The notes beneath the pieces were generated by a model. The model was not told the origin of the DNA, made no database searches, and saw nothing but the letters and a program-made list of their open reading frames with translations. This document shows positions 33,893 through 45,286 of a stretch of DNA of 64,000 nucleotides, one piece after another. This stretch comes from Manduca sexta. Taxonomy: Eukaryota > Arthropoda > Insecta > Lepidoptera > Sphingidae. The DNA is taken from the NCBI RefSeq assembly GCF_014839805.1, contig NC_051131.1, forward strand, positions 3,832,913 to 3,896,912, given 5' to 3'. Position 1 is the first letter of the stretch; each line of letters starts with the position of its first letter. A program made the position numbers and the translations under genes.

Positions 33893-34155
33893 TTACTAAT
33901 TTGTTTGTTTGTAAATATGTTTGTTGTAAGTGAACGCAGAAACCTCAGAATGGATTTGGATAAAATTTGGTAACCGGTTAAACTATGTCCTGGATTAGGG
34001 CACAGGTTACTTTTCAACTCGGTATTTTCTCATATTCGTGGAAAATAGTGGATTTTCGAATCTAACTTAAATAAATGGCTTTGGAGACGCAGATTTTTAG
34101 CGACTTTTGTAACAGAAAACGATATTCGTGCGGGCGAAGTCAGGACCGGTTGCTT
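33893..34155 (+). mobile_element. decayed Helitron relative
   Basis: TTTGTTTGTTTGT, ACCTCAGAATGGATTTGGAT and ATTCGTGCGGGCGAAGTCAG follow the family pattern of a query segment then a GC end, but the hairpin and CTAG are lost. Confidence 0.5.
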
Positions 34156-34845
34156 TTAATACATAAAAACTACAATATTTTCTTGGTATCCAAATTAACT
34201 TTTGCTTCGCAAAAAAAAAAAAAAAGTGAAACACACAGATATCGCACTTCCAAAGGTTGCTTACTCAAAAAATATTATCTGTACTTTCAATTATAATTCA
34301 ATTCAAATAATGAACGTTCCCAAAGCTTGTAAGAAATCACTCGCGAACAAAGCCTAAGCGATTACTTAACCATTATTAGAACATGTATATAAAAAGTATT
34401 TGTCCTAATACGTTACAGGGAATGGGACATTATACCACGTAGGGATACAGAATCCAATAATTGCGTTCCAGGCTCTGTTAATATGTCTATTTCTTTTCAA
34501 ATATATAGATGGATTACGGATGTATGTAATCTTTTCAGATCTTTACCGTATAGGCGGACATTATTAATTGTTGAGATTAGTTAAGGTTTTTTGAAATACC
34601 GTGGAAGGAAAATGAATGTGAATGTATTGAAATTATGGATTTTATCGCGGTTATTTATATTATTGTTTTCTCATTCCCTGTAATATGAGGTGTTCGCGTA
34701 AGAAGTCAAAATGTAAAAGTAATAGGGTACCGGGCTAATTTTTGTTCTTTACTATTATCAAATATTTACATAATATAAATTATAACATAGAAGGAATTAT
34801 TAAAATCCGGTAAAAAATCAACAAGTTATAAGTCTTTGAATTTCG
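34156..34845. other. AT-rich non-coding stretch, no gene seen
   Basis: It contains a 15-bp A run at about 34209 and a weak MITE-M trace (GGATTTTATCGCGGTTATTT) at about 34638. Confidence 0.5.
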
Positions 34846-34975
34846 GTGGAAGGGGTAATTTACAGGACACAGAAAAGAGACGAAGTATCCATATGTGACG
34901 TCATCGGGAATTACGACGCGTGCGAAAGAAAGAGATGAAGCGATATCGCCACATCGCGCCCACTTCTGCACATTA
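34846..34975 (-). repeat. Rep-N carrying a CRE palindrome
   Basis: Inverted relative to the 28.6-kb copy. On the minus strand it reads GTGGGCGCGATGTGGCGATA, CTCTTTCTTTCGCACGCG, then GATGACGTCACATATGGATA and TCGTCTCTTTT. TGACGTCA is at 34896-34903. Confidence 0.6.
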
Positions 34976-35170
34976 CAATATTTTAAATATGAATTACTCG
35001 CTCATTTTTTAACATTTTTTTATGCAGTTTTCGCAGGAGTGCTTCTTTTTCGTATTATTAACCATTACATATAGAATAATGTACAAAATCAAACATAGGC
35101 CGGTCCCCTATTATGAGAAGCCGCTTAGTTTTAACATAGTATATATGTATATATAACTTGATATCCAAAT

Positions 35171-35302
35171 AATATAGAAACTATTTGATTTTTCTATGTG
35201 TATTATAAATTTCGATTAGATAGATACTAAAAATATAGTTAGTATGCCGTTTTGCTGGGGGAACCCCCTTAACAATTTTTGTTTTTTTAGGATCGGTTCG
35301 AA
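35171..35302 (+). repeat. Rep-O, copy 1
   Basis: It matches 37659-37802 in the same direction: TATGTGTATTATAAATT, GATTAGATA...CTAAAAATATA, a GCTGGGGG...CCCTTAACA segment and TTTTAGGATCGGTTCGA. The family is unknown to me. Confidence 0.65.
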
Positions 35303-35537
35303 TGACAAGCATATAAGTAACACTACGATGTTTGAGTGTACTCTGTGTTAGACAGCAAGAAATTTAATTGTGTTGCGATCCCTTTTGACATATTATCGAT
35401 ATCGATAGATGATTTGTCTATCGGCTATGGTAAATTCACAGACCTGCTAAAATAAACACTTTTCGGTCGGTCAACTACAAACCGTTGCATATTGCTATTT
35501 TAGATAAAGGTTAAAAAAAAAAGATATCAAAACCCTA

Positions 35538-35579
35538 ATTTGGTATTTAAATACCAAATGAGGTCTGGGTATATAAAAG
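35538..35579 (+). promoter_or_regulatory. 22-bp perfect palindrome beside a TATA box
   Basis: Positions 35538-35559 form a perfect palindrome centred on TTTAAA (half-site ATTTGGTATTT). Twelve bases on is TATAAAAG (35572-35579), preceded by GGGTA. I see no TCAGT initiator about 30 bp downstream. It could be a promoter with an operator-like dimer site, or a chance pairing. Confidence 0.35.
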
Positions 35580-35622
35580 CACTCGTTAAGAAGCTGTTAA
35601 ATTACAATAAACTATAGAACTA

Positions 35623-35825
35623 CCGGCTTTCTTTGAATTAAACTTTGTCCGATCTTCATTTGCTATTTACAGCAGTTTCCATGCCGTCCGAAATGTCATT
35701 CACACAAAAATGGTTTAGCATTTAGATTATTAAATTAAGAAAAATCTTAGAAATTTCGGAAGGAATGGAAACCGCTGTAAATAGCAAACAAAAATAGGCC
35801 GGAATTTCTTCTAGGAGAAAGCCAG
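35623..35825. mobile_element. MITE with about 60-bp TIRs, TA target
   Basis: The inner arms TTTGCTATTTACAGCAGTTT and, inverted, TTTGCTATTTACAGCGGTTT continue into CCAT and CCGAAAT. The outer arms CCGGCTTTCT and CTGGCTTTCT are flanked by TA on both sides (35621-35622, 35826-35827). That fits a Tc1/mariner-type target. There is no coding capacity and no second copy here. Confidence 0.75.
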
Positions 35826-35827
35826 TA

Positions 35828-36959
35828 CGCTTTCTGTTCTTTTCCGACTTTCTTAGGGATTAAAATAGATACCCAAGAGGTGTGGTTTGACAGATGCTAC
35901 TTTAGTAGGACTAAATAGGACAGTAAAATTAAAATACAGCGGTATCATTCATGTCACATATGTTTGATAACTTATTTCAATGTTAATAAAATAGTCTTTG
36001 TCGAAATGCTTAGAACAAACACGGTGCTGTTTTTTCCAATGCCAATTGGGACAAGCTATGGCAACGATCCATTTTTGCCTCATAGCATCATCTGTGGGGA
36101 ATCTGCAATGAAACACATTGTATGAAACACACTATGAAAATCAGATAGTTTCCTCGACCCCAGCCTTCGCGCACGGTTTCCAAGTGGCTTTTACTACTAC
36201 ACCACCGTATATTGAAAGTAAAAGGCACTTTATGCAAAATAGTAACCTACAATATACTAACATCTATGTTATCGATAGAATATGCAGCACAACACTATTG
36301 AACATGACTACGTAAATTGGTAAAAATTAAAAATACTTAGTAATGACTGTATCGAATGGCCAACAGCCGATTATAATATGACTACAGCATAATAAAGTAT
36401 AATTAATAACACTTTTTGCACTTATCTACAGAGTTTTAGCAAATATATTAGGTTCTTTGTTTACTCACCGATGGAAGCTGATGATTTCAGTTTTTTTTTC
36501 TTTACGAGAAGAATGAGATTTATATCCCACAATAACGCAGGCCATTGCTTCTTCGTAGGGCTATATTTTACTTAAATAGCGCTGTGTATTTATTAAATTA
36601 ACAACAAAAATATTACACAACATGTAGCCAATTTTGAAAAGCACGCGCTGAAGTATAACGTAACTAAATTGTATGGGCGCCTTTGTGACATTGTTCTGAG
36701 GTTGGCAAGTTGAAACATTAGACATTTTATTTTCTTTATAATTCGGCATCGTAATGAGATCAAAGGTAACGATTTGATGATTGTAAAGTGTGTGCAAGCC
36801 GACCTTAGCAACAAAATATTTGTCTTGTTCTTTTCAACGGTTTCGGCCTATTTAAAAAAATAGGATAAGTATATGAGGGTAATTTAGATTCCTTCTTGTC
36901 ATTGTTCAGAGATTGTTCTTGTTCTGAGGGTTCGATGTTAAAACAAAAACGTTGACCGA
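35828..36959. other. AT-rich non-coding stretch, no gene seen
   Basis: Overlapping short frames near 36.6-36.8 kb have no recognisable content. Confidence 0.5.
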
Positions 36960-37050
36960 AAGAAATTCATAAAAAGAATTCATTCTCATATTATAATACA
37001 GGAAATAACAATATACATACATCCTAGAGAATGTTCAAATAGAGTTCGTA
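36960..37050 (+). repeat. Rep-P, copy 1
   Basis: It matches 37936-38025: GATTCATAAAAAG, TCTCATAT...AATACAG, AACAATATACATACATCCTA and GAGA.TGTTCAAATA. Just upstream, GTTCTTGTTCTGAGGGTTCG looks like the end of Rep-O, so O and P may be parts of one element. Confidence 0.65.
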
Positions 37051-37255
37051 TAACCCTATCAATATAAACATTTATAGTGTTCGTAACAAAGCAAACTACT
37101 CGAGCTAGCTTTCTACACTCCAATATCGATAACAATTCATTGTCATTTTTAAATTATCGCTGTTGCATGCTCATGATATATCACCGTCGCACACGAAAGG
37201 GCAATTGATCGAATAAATCATACGTAACGATTTGAATAGATCTTATATATGAATG

Positions 37256-37275
37256 TCAAGGTCAAAGCGTGGGCG
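37256..37275 (+). promoter_or_regulatory. paired FTZ-F1/ERR-type and EGR-type sites
   Basis: TCAAGGTCA (37256-37264) is the full monomer site of the FTZ-F1/SF-1 and ERR nuclear receptors. Two bases later GCGTGGGCG (37267-37275) is the full EGR zinc-finger site; the insect member is Stripe. Function is inferred from motif matches only. Confidence 0.4.
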
Positions 37276-37658
37276 CTTAGTTTTATGGAAACCTAGCTTT
37301 GGTTCCGTCCCGCGTTTTGGGTTGCTCTACTGACGTGGTCTATTTTCGGGAGGAGGAGTCTATTGTGTTTAAGGATAATGTAGATAAAGGCTATATTCCT
37401 ATCAAACGGTTTTCAGCATTCGTTTTATACATTTATGGCGCACGAGGTTCAGTCGGGAATAGGCGCAGATTTACGAATAAATTCATTTTAAAAATAAATT
37501 TTAGGTGTTTTGAAATTTTTAAACTATTATATTGTTCCTTATTAAATTTTTTATCTAATAGTGTTAGTTGTGAATGAATTTAATACATTTAATGGTATTT
37601 TCGTTATAAAATGAATGAAACAGCGTCCACATAATAAAAAAATTAAACAATCAAAGTA
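37276..37658. other. non-coding stretch with an unassigned 92-codon frame
   Basis: The frame at 37299-37577 begins in a balanced-composition segment (about 37300-37460) and then runs into AT-rich DNA. I recognise no domain. The first half could be part of an unlisted repeat. Confidence 0.35.
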
Positions 37659-37802
37659 ATATATTCTAGAAATATGATTGTTTATTTTTTTATATGTGTA
37701 TTATAAATTAAGATTAGATACATGCTAAAAATATAATTAGAGCGCACTGTTGCTGGGGGCACCTCCTTAACAGTTCTTGTTATTTTAGGATCAGTTCGAT
37801 GG
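37659..37802 (+). repeat. Rep-O, copy 2
   Basis: It matches copy 1 at 35.2 kb in the same direction, including TGCTGGGGGCACCTCCTTAA and CTTGTTATTTTAGGATCAGT. It lies 2.5 kb from copy 1. Confidence 0.65.
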
Positions 37803-37935
37803 GTTCGGAGACTCATATTTATATTCATAACTTCGACCTATTTATTATATCAATAATAGTATATGATATAAAAATATTTATCGTTTTAAATATTTATAAT
37901 GTTTAAATTTCATGACAATTAATTTTGTAGATTGA

Positions 37936-38025
37936 AAGAGATTCATAAAAAGGATCCATATCTCATATAATACAGAAAATAATATATATACATACATCCT
38001 AGAGACTGTTCAAATAACCAAGTTC
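37936..38025 (+). repeat. Rep-P, copy 2
   Basis: It matches copy 1 at 36.96 kb over about 90 bp, with small indels in the AT-rich part (CATACATCCTAGAGACTGTT). Confidence 0.65.
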
Positions 38026-41000
38026 TTAATTAGACGACTTCTTATTTTATTAATCCCTCGGATTTCATTCCAAGTTTTTAATCCTTTTTCATTACGTAGA
38101 CCTATTGCTATTCCCTTTAAAAAATTTGAGTACACGTGCTCTTAAAAGCTCGCAACGACTATCAGGTTTGACGGAGGTACTAAAGTTTTACGTTTATATG
38201 GAACGCTCGTTTTATTTGACGCTGACTGAGTGAGGGCACAGGGTATCTTTTAGGGCACACATTAACCTGAGCCTTCCGGTTGGGTGTCGTAAATTATGCC
38301 TTGTCAATACAACGCTTTTTACTTAGCTATACGATCCGTTATAGCAGAAGGCTCTTCAGTTTGATAAACTAGTATTTGAGGTCAACATAAATTGTAGTTA
38401 TACGTAAAGTAGGCTTTTAGGCACGGCGAGGAGACTCCGTGAACTACTCTAGTTAAGTACTACGGAGCTTCATAGGGCTACAGAATCTTGAGGCAAATAA
38501 TTTACGTTTAGCAATACATTCAAAATACTGGCTTAAAAATTCTTCGTCATACCTAAGTCATTTATTAAAAGACTCGATCCAAAACAAAGTTTCAATTTCG
38601 GTAAAGATCGCAAAAATTTTAAATTTGTGCCTAACTAAAGGAAATTAATAATAATTATGAAAAACATTTTGAATGCGAACGGCGTTCGGGTTTTCAATTT
38701 TGACTGACTCTACAATGGGGAGATGGGTAAGTTCGGTCCAGTTGCGAAAAGGGAATGCCATTGAGGGATCATGTTAAATTTATTCACCAAGAACCCTTTT
38801 CAATAAAAGCTAAAAATGGATAAACATTTGTTGCGAAATAAAAAGAGAAGACGATCGTTATGGGAGCGTGGTTTGCTTCGCTATTACTGGTGGAGATCGG
38901 CTTTTATGTGTGTATGACCAATTATAGTTATAATATTTATCATTAGATTATCTTATAAAATTAATATTTAAGATTATCATCTTCTATTTTTTTCTCAATG
39001 CGTTCATTAGAAATGTGAAATGGGTTCACTAATCAATGTATCATACCTGTAAAAAACTTGGTTTTCGTAAGCAAATAAACGTGGTTTTCCATAAAGTAGC
39101 AAATAACATAAATGATTATTATAAAAATATTATTTTTAAAAGACCTTTATGGGTCATGAACTTTATATTACTATGTCTATTAATAAAATCACAGAGAGTA
39201 TTTAAAAAAATTATGAGTTTTATAAATAATATATTGATATATTGATTCAATTTAGTTAATCTACACTTTTCGTAATTAAAACTTAAAACTGAACTACCAT
39301 TATAATAATTGAGATCAACATTCTTCCCAATAGCATGATTTATACGTCTAGAAATTACAAAGAGAAACATTTCGACCATTCTGCTCATTATTTTGGTATC
39401 GAATCGATCGTCATGTTAAAACGGCAGAATAATAAATTCATGAGTGTACTACTGGTGCCGACAGCAAAACATCGTATGTGAACGAAGCAAGGCTCGTAAA
39501 CACGCGGAACGTCCAAACTGAGTCGTCTCGTTTATTGACTGCTTTATTACTTCCATCAAATATACAAAGGGAAACGAAGGAAGCCTTAAGACTATTGGTC
39601 AATACCAATTTATATCGATAAAGTATTTAGAGTACCTTCAAGGGTTTCGAGGCTTAGTACTCAAAAGGATCTTTAGTTATTTATTAATACGTCTATTATT
39701 AAGACTTTTAGAATGTCACGTGTAAACGGCTTCTAATTTATGGCTTCACATTTACTTGGAATTTAAACGACTATTTTTTAAATCGGCTGATGTTTTGGAG
39801 AATTAGGACACGGATGTAGAAACATGGTTATGTGGCCGAAGATAGCCCGGTTTCTAATTTGTCCCACCATTAATGTTTTTGTTTTTTTTTTTGTCTTTTA
39901 ATGTAAAACATACCAAGATTTTTTGTTCGTTCTTTTATTTTTCAATTTTTGTAATAGGTAGTGTATGTTTCAATTTAATTAAAGGGTATTTCTCTATATA
40001 TTTTCATGAAACTATTTTATGGAGGTATTAAAATTAATTGGCCATTAGTGGTTCCGTTTCCCTATAATTAATACTGTTATAATTAAAATATTATTTTTTT
40101 TAACAAAAGTTGCTTAAATTGTTACATATGTTTTAAAGAAACAAATTGTTTCTTATCCAAAGAAATAACATAAAACTGAAACACAACCTTAAAAATTAAC
40201 AAAATTCTTATGCAAAAAAATAATTCGTGTTAAAACTTTCAATTGGTTCGTGACGTAAGTTAACAAAACAAAAAATGTAGCACGTGCCACATCATTATTT
40301 ATACGCGCTGCTAGTCCCAATTACGACTGTATTCGGCTATTTCACTACTCGGAATTTCACGTTATTTTTTCGGCTTTTTCCTGGTCATTATTTCGATTCG
40401 GGACCTTATTCGATGTTGCCAATATTGAAAAGAGTTCCTACGGGCTGTTTAAGTGTAACTTTCTTTACGTAATCTAAGATTAGGACTGTTCTTGTATAAT
40501 AAATTGGTTTTTAGCTGGTCTCGTATGCGGGTAATCATCTTAGTATTTAGAATAGAAGTAGCATCGTATTGTTTATTTCTGCCGCTACGCAGCAGTGTGG
40601 AAGTATTGACAATTCTAGTATGACTGCAACTAGTCTTATTACTAAGCATTATGAGATTTATCATGTGATATAGTTATATGACTTGAAACTTATTTTTACA
40701 TTTTTGAACACTAAGACATATGACGTCAGACCGTTTGTCAGGAACCCTGTAGGTACTAGGTTTTTGGTTACGATAAGCACAATACGCAAGCCCCATCGTA
40801 CAGGCAAGCATATGTACTACGTACTAGATCTGACGTACTGTACACTCATTTTGTTCGACTCAACTGTACTGCAATCCGTACACTTGCCTTTAGTATGATT
40901 TCAACATTGATAGCGTGCGGTTGTACGGAGTGGCATACCTAATATAAGAACTCGAGAAATGTAAAACCTGGATGTGAATAAAAAATATTAGTCAAATAAG

Positions 41001-42356
41001 TAAAATTATTTGTTGTCCAAGTGAATAAGTAGGTTATAACAGTGAAGTTTTGGTTGCCATATTAATTCAGGTTTTGAACAAATATTTTATATGGACGTTC
41101 GAGGCTATTGAATATACGTCAATAGCAAGCCAAATTACATAAAACGTACTGAAAAATATATATCAACTGGTTAAATTACCGCCGTTCCAAATTGGGGTAT
41201 CCTGCCTCCAACTGAGGTACCTTCACCCGTACACGCATACATTAATATGAAAATAAGCGAAATTAGGCAAGAATTTATAATGACTGAAACACGTTATACG
41301 TGTGCGAACTCGCTGTAATTCGAGGTGAGGGTGCACAACGTTAATTTTTTTAATTTCGTGGCAGTTGAAAAGTTTAATTGTTCGAATTAATTAGTTTTAA
41401 TTTATTTAATATTAAGTTGATAAATAGTAATATTTAAAATTCAAATCAAATTATATACATAGTGTTTGGTGTGCTTTTAATACGATTGGTAATTGTCATA
41501 CATACTTGGTTTTGTATTCGCTTACTGTAGAAATAAAAGTGACATAGTTGTTAATTTTTTTATTGGTGCAGATTATCGAGTGGTTTCAATAAAAAATTCA
41601 AATCTTCAATACACTCTCGAGAATTAAACAATCAAACAAGTCAATTATGAGCATGTCAAAATACTTTCTAATTGGTGAATTTTCGCGATGGGTTAGAAAA
41701 GCGATTTGGATCATTGATTGAAACGGAGGTAAATCTAGATTAGAACGAAACCTAGTCGTTATACACAAGAAAATAGTAGTAGGAATTAGGCAGTAAGATC
41801 TCTATAAATGCATCATATTATGATATTAATTATGGCGGTAAGTTTACCATGCATTGTCAAGGTTATCCCTTATAAACACAGGGTTCGTTTTATTCATCTT
41901 TTTTTGTAGACCATCTTCTTTTATAACCAAGTAAAAATAATAACTATCAGAATCCGATTACAAAAATACTTTTATGCCAACATATTTGTGATATTTTATG
42001 CAACTTAACATCCCTTATCTGTGAAAATGTCATTCAAGTTGTCAATAATGAATATCTCACAAAATAATTCGGTACAAATGAGTTAAAAGGATATCGGCTG
42101 GTAAAAGCAAAACATCGAACACGAACGAACGGAGATGTATCGAATCAAATTGATGTAGTCTCTAGGGTCTGAAGTATTGAGAACCGATGCTGTTTGTAAC
42201 ATTGAATTACTTCTCTCTTTGTATGGCTTCATTTTCGTATTTGAGAGTAATATTAAGTAATTTTGAACAGGCTTAAATTAATTTTGTTTTTTGTGGTACT
42301 GAATACTGTTATTAATAATTGATGCCGCAAGTAAATACATGGATGTAATCCTTGCA
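38026..42356. other. long AT-rich non-coding stretch, no gene seen
   Basis: Over 4 kb without a supported gene or a repeat copy shared in the window. Short frames at 39.0-39.4 and 40.3-40.9 kb have no recognisable content. A full CRE palindrome TGACGTCA is at 40721-40728. Weakly similar AGCAAAACATCG...GAACGA words occur at about 39465 and 42108. Confidence 0.5.
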
Positions 42357-42534
42357 TCCTTATATATTATAAAACAGCCAACCATTGCATTTGTTTGTTT
42401 GAAGACGATAAATTTAAAAACTACCGAACATCTCGATGAAATTTGATGGAGATAGTTTTAGATCCTGGGTAGGATATAGACTACTTTTTATCCCGAAAGT
42501 CACTCACGCGCGCGAGGCTGCGAGCAAAAGCTAG
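42357..42534 (+). mobile_element. small Helitron with decayed stem
   Basis: It starts TCCTTATATATTATAAAACA and ends CAAAAGCTAG before a T. The terminal hairpin (CGCGC-GCGAGG-CTGCG) has a mismatch and a wobble. A MITE-D is inserted 2 bp after its end. Confidence 0.75.
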
Positions 42535-42538
42535 TATA

Positions 42539-42958
42539 CAGGGTCATTATGACATTGCGTTAATAAATGAAACCACATACTCGTCTTTACTTCTCCTAAA
42601 TTTGAGCCAAAAATCAGCCATGAATAAAGAATATTTTCACAAAAAAATCTAGATTTTGGTTTTTTGATTTATTGTTAATTTTGCTGTTTACAGAAATAGC
42701 GTGTTCATGAGTGGATTTCTGGCTGCAAATGTGATGTTGCCTCTGCAATTCTCTTAATCTTATTAGTAGTAGCAAAAATCTTAGTAGTAGTAGCATTAGG
42801 GCGTGTAAAATGAAAATGGTTTTTATTGATATTTATTTTGTTTGAAAATTACACTTTTTTATTTTACATCTATGGTTCGAGAAACTTATTGAAATGTTTT
42901 ATTTTCAAGAAGATAAGCATGTGGTTTCATTTAGTAACGCTATGTCAAAATGAACCTG
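42539..42958 (+). mobile_element. MITE-D, complete
   Basis: The 420-bp element has about 50-bp TIRs beginning CAGGGTCATTATGACATTGC and, inverted, CAGGTTCATTTTGACATAGC, both followed by AAATGAAACCACAT. TA lies outside each end (42537-42538, 42959-42960), as for Tc1/mariner-type elements. The inside has no transposase; the 60-codon minus frame is chance. Confidence 0.9.
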
Positions 42959-43307
42959 TATTAAATTTTGTTTTCAAAAATGCTGTCTAAAAGTGAATAA
43001 AATAAATTGAATTGATTGTATTACATCGTCCCAATATTAGACCGTCCATCATAAATAACTCGAAAGCGATATTTTTATAACGTTAAAAGGTAATTAATCC
43101 ATTTGTACACACGCTGAAAGCTGTCGCGTGACAATGTCATCAAAAAGGCACTCATCGTCCATTAGAAATCACGTGATATTTTTATGAGTACAGTTTTATG
43201 AGCTGCCACTTTGTTTTTGGAGTCTAGGGGCCGTATTTCTCCGATAATTGTATTCAAATGGGAATGATATATATTTTTTTATTTATAATTGATTTGTTTC
43301 AATCTTA
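42959..43307. other. non-coding stretch, no gene seen
   Basis: AT-rich with no ORF and no repeat match. Confidence 0.5.
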
Positions 43308-43535
43308 TATCTACCCAGATAGTGAGTGACCACTGTACACACGGTTTAAAACCCGTTATAGTGGCTGACGTGTGTCGCGTTTCGGGATCGGCCTGTGTAT
43401 ATGTAGTTCCAACAGGCCGGCATAATTGTATCGACTGTCGAGGGGTAATCATCTCTCGTCAGTCGACATTCTATTGGACCCCTCTCCACTTAACACCAGG
43501 TGCAGTGGTCACTTTCTCGTGCACGTAAAAAAATA
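43308..43535 (+). repeat. Rep-H
   Basis: It includes GGCCGGCATAATTGTATCGA, CTCTCGTCAGTCGACATTCT, then ACCAGGTGCAGTGGTCACTT and a poly-A. The ORF at 43289-43528 is a shadow of the repeat. Confidence 0.88.
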
Positions 43536-44117
43536 AAATCCAAAAATATCGTAGATTTTCGTCGTAAATTTTTTCGGTTTTTCGAAAATGGAAATTGCAA
43601 GCTACTCCATTTCTTTTTAATTATACTTCGACTCACGTTCATTTAATTACATCTGTATCGTTGCCAAGTTTTGTGGGTAGTGCAAAAAAACAAACAAGTC
43701 TTTATAGTTCGCTTTTTTCTATTCGTTTTATTTCAAACTTTGCCATCAGGTGTATTCAAATAGTAATATAACTAGGATTAAAAAAAAATTAACATCGACT
43801 CCACGGTTACATTTATCTATTGTCCATGGTATAAACAGTTTTAAAATCATTATATATTTTGGTCAGTATTATTAGCTCACATAATTGTATTTAGTAGAAT
43901 AATTTCTTATGTTTTTATTGAGTTATTAAACGTATGGAGTTCATCACCTTTCTATAAGATAAAATTATAAATTCCATTCCAGAACCACGCATGTCGACTT
44001 GCGGAACCACATTATGGTTCATCTCGGCGTGAACCAAAATGCCTAATAATCTAGTTACAATTCCCTTCAAACTATGATTTAAATTATAAATTGGGATGCA
44101 TTCTGAATTATTCGTCA
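43536..44117. other. AT-rich non-coding stretch, no gene seen
   Basis: No ORF or repeat match. Confidence 0.5.
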
Positions 44118-44275
44118 ATAGAATGTATGCTGCTCGTCACACTGAGACATGAGATAATGCTCAGTAATTTCCGTGCAATATTCATGAAATTGTAACGAAA
44201 GGTGGCAACAATTTTGCTTGGCGGAAAAAAAATACATTACGTTACTTACCCAACCGGTTCTCGCCTATGACTATC
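44118..44275 (-). repeat. possible degenerate Rep-C
   Basis: CTCGTCACACTGAGACATGA, TTTGCTTGGCGGAA and TACTTACCCAACCGG follow the order of Rep-C on the minus strand, but the match is poor. Confidence 0.35.
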
Positions 44276-44284
44276 CTATTATAA

Positions 44285-45286
44285 TCTATACTCTATACTA
44301 TTATATAAAGCTGAAGAGTTTGTTTGTTTGAACGCGCCAATCTCAGGAACTACCGGTCCAAACTGAAAAAATCTTTTTGCGTTGGATAGCCCTTTGTTTG
44401 TGGAGTGCTATAGGCTATATATCATCACGCTATACCCAATAGGAGCGGAGCAGTAATGGCTAATCTCAGGAACTACCGGTCCGAACTGTAAAATTCTTTT
44501 TGTGTTAGATAGCCCTTTGTTCGTGGAGTGCTATAGGCTATATATCATCACGCTATACCCAATAGGAGCGGAGCAGTAATGGCTTATCTCAGGAACTACC
44601 GATTCAAACTGAAAAAATATTTTTGTGTTGGATAGCCCTTTGTTCGTGGAGTGCTATAGGCTATATATCATCACGCTATACCCAATAGGAGCGGAGCAGT
44701 AATGGCTTATCTCAGGAACTACCGATTCAAACTGAAAAAATATTTTTGTGTTGGATAGCCCTTTGTTTGTGGAGTGCTCTAAGTTATATATTATCACGCT
44801 ATGACCAATAGGAGCGGAGCAGTAATGGCTTATCTCAGGAACTACCAGTTTGAACTGAAAAAATCGTTTTGTGTTGGATAGCCCTTTATTTGTGGAGTGC
44901 TATAGGCTATATATTATCACGCTATGACCAATAGGAGCGGAGCAGTTATGAAACATGTTGAAAAAACGGGGACAATTTATTAGTTTTGAGAGCTTCCGTT
45001 GCGTGTGCTGCGTAAACGGTTATAGTTATGCAACAATGAAGTAAGACGGGATTGTTCCTCTTAAAAAGTTCTAAAAAATATATTATAAAACAAAGTCCCC
45101 CGCTGCATCTGTCTGCCTGAACGTGTTAAACTCAAAAACTACCCAACGTATTAAGATGAAATTTGGTACGGAGACAGTTTGAGACCCCGGGAAGAACATA
45201 GGCTCCCGGGAAACTACTACTTTTATAACGGAAAACTTTAGCCTGAAAAACTTTATAACGCGGGCGGAGCCGCGGGCAAAAGCTAG
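44285..45286 (+). mobile_element. large Helitron, five internal units
   Basis: It starts TCTATACTCTATACTATTAT after an A (the TCTATAC is doubled). It ends CGCGG-GCGGAG-CCGCG, GGCAAAAG, CTAG before a T. It is 1,002 bp against 760 bp for the 9.0-kb copy, mainly because of two more tandem units. The 3' 200 bp are nearly the same in both, so both inserted fairly recently. No Rep/helicase is encoded; the 72-codon minus frame is chance. Confidence 0.9.
44338..44946 (+). repeat. five 122-123-bp tandem units inside the Helitron
   Basis: Units start at about 44338, 44460, 44583, 44706 and 44829, each ATCTCAGGAACTACCGGTCC-like and ending ATAGGAGCGGAGCAGTAATG. Neighbouring units share variants (units 3 and 4 both have TTATCTCAGGAACTACCGAT), as expected from unequal exchange. 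Confidence 0.9.

Noticed and set aside
39036..39388. overlapping ORFs on both strands
   Set aside because: Low-complexity AT-rich composition (Ile, Asn, Lys, Phe).
44338..44946. CRISPR-like array
   Set aside because: The units are contiguous 123-bp repeats without spacers, inside a Helitron; the host is a eukaryote.
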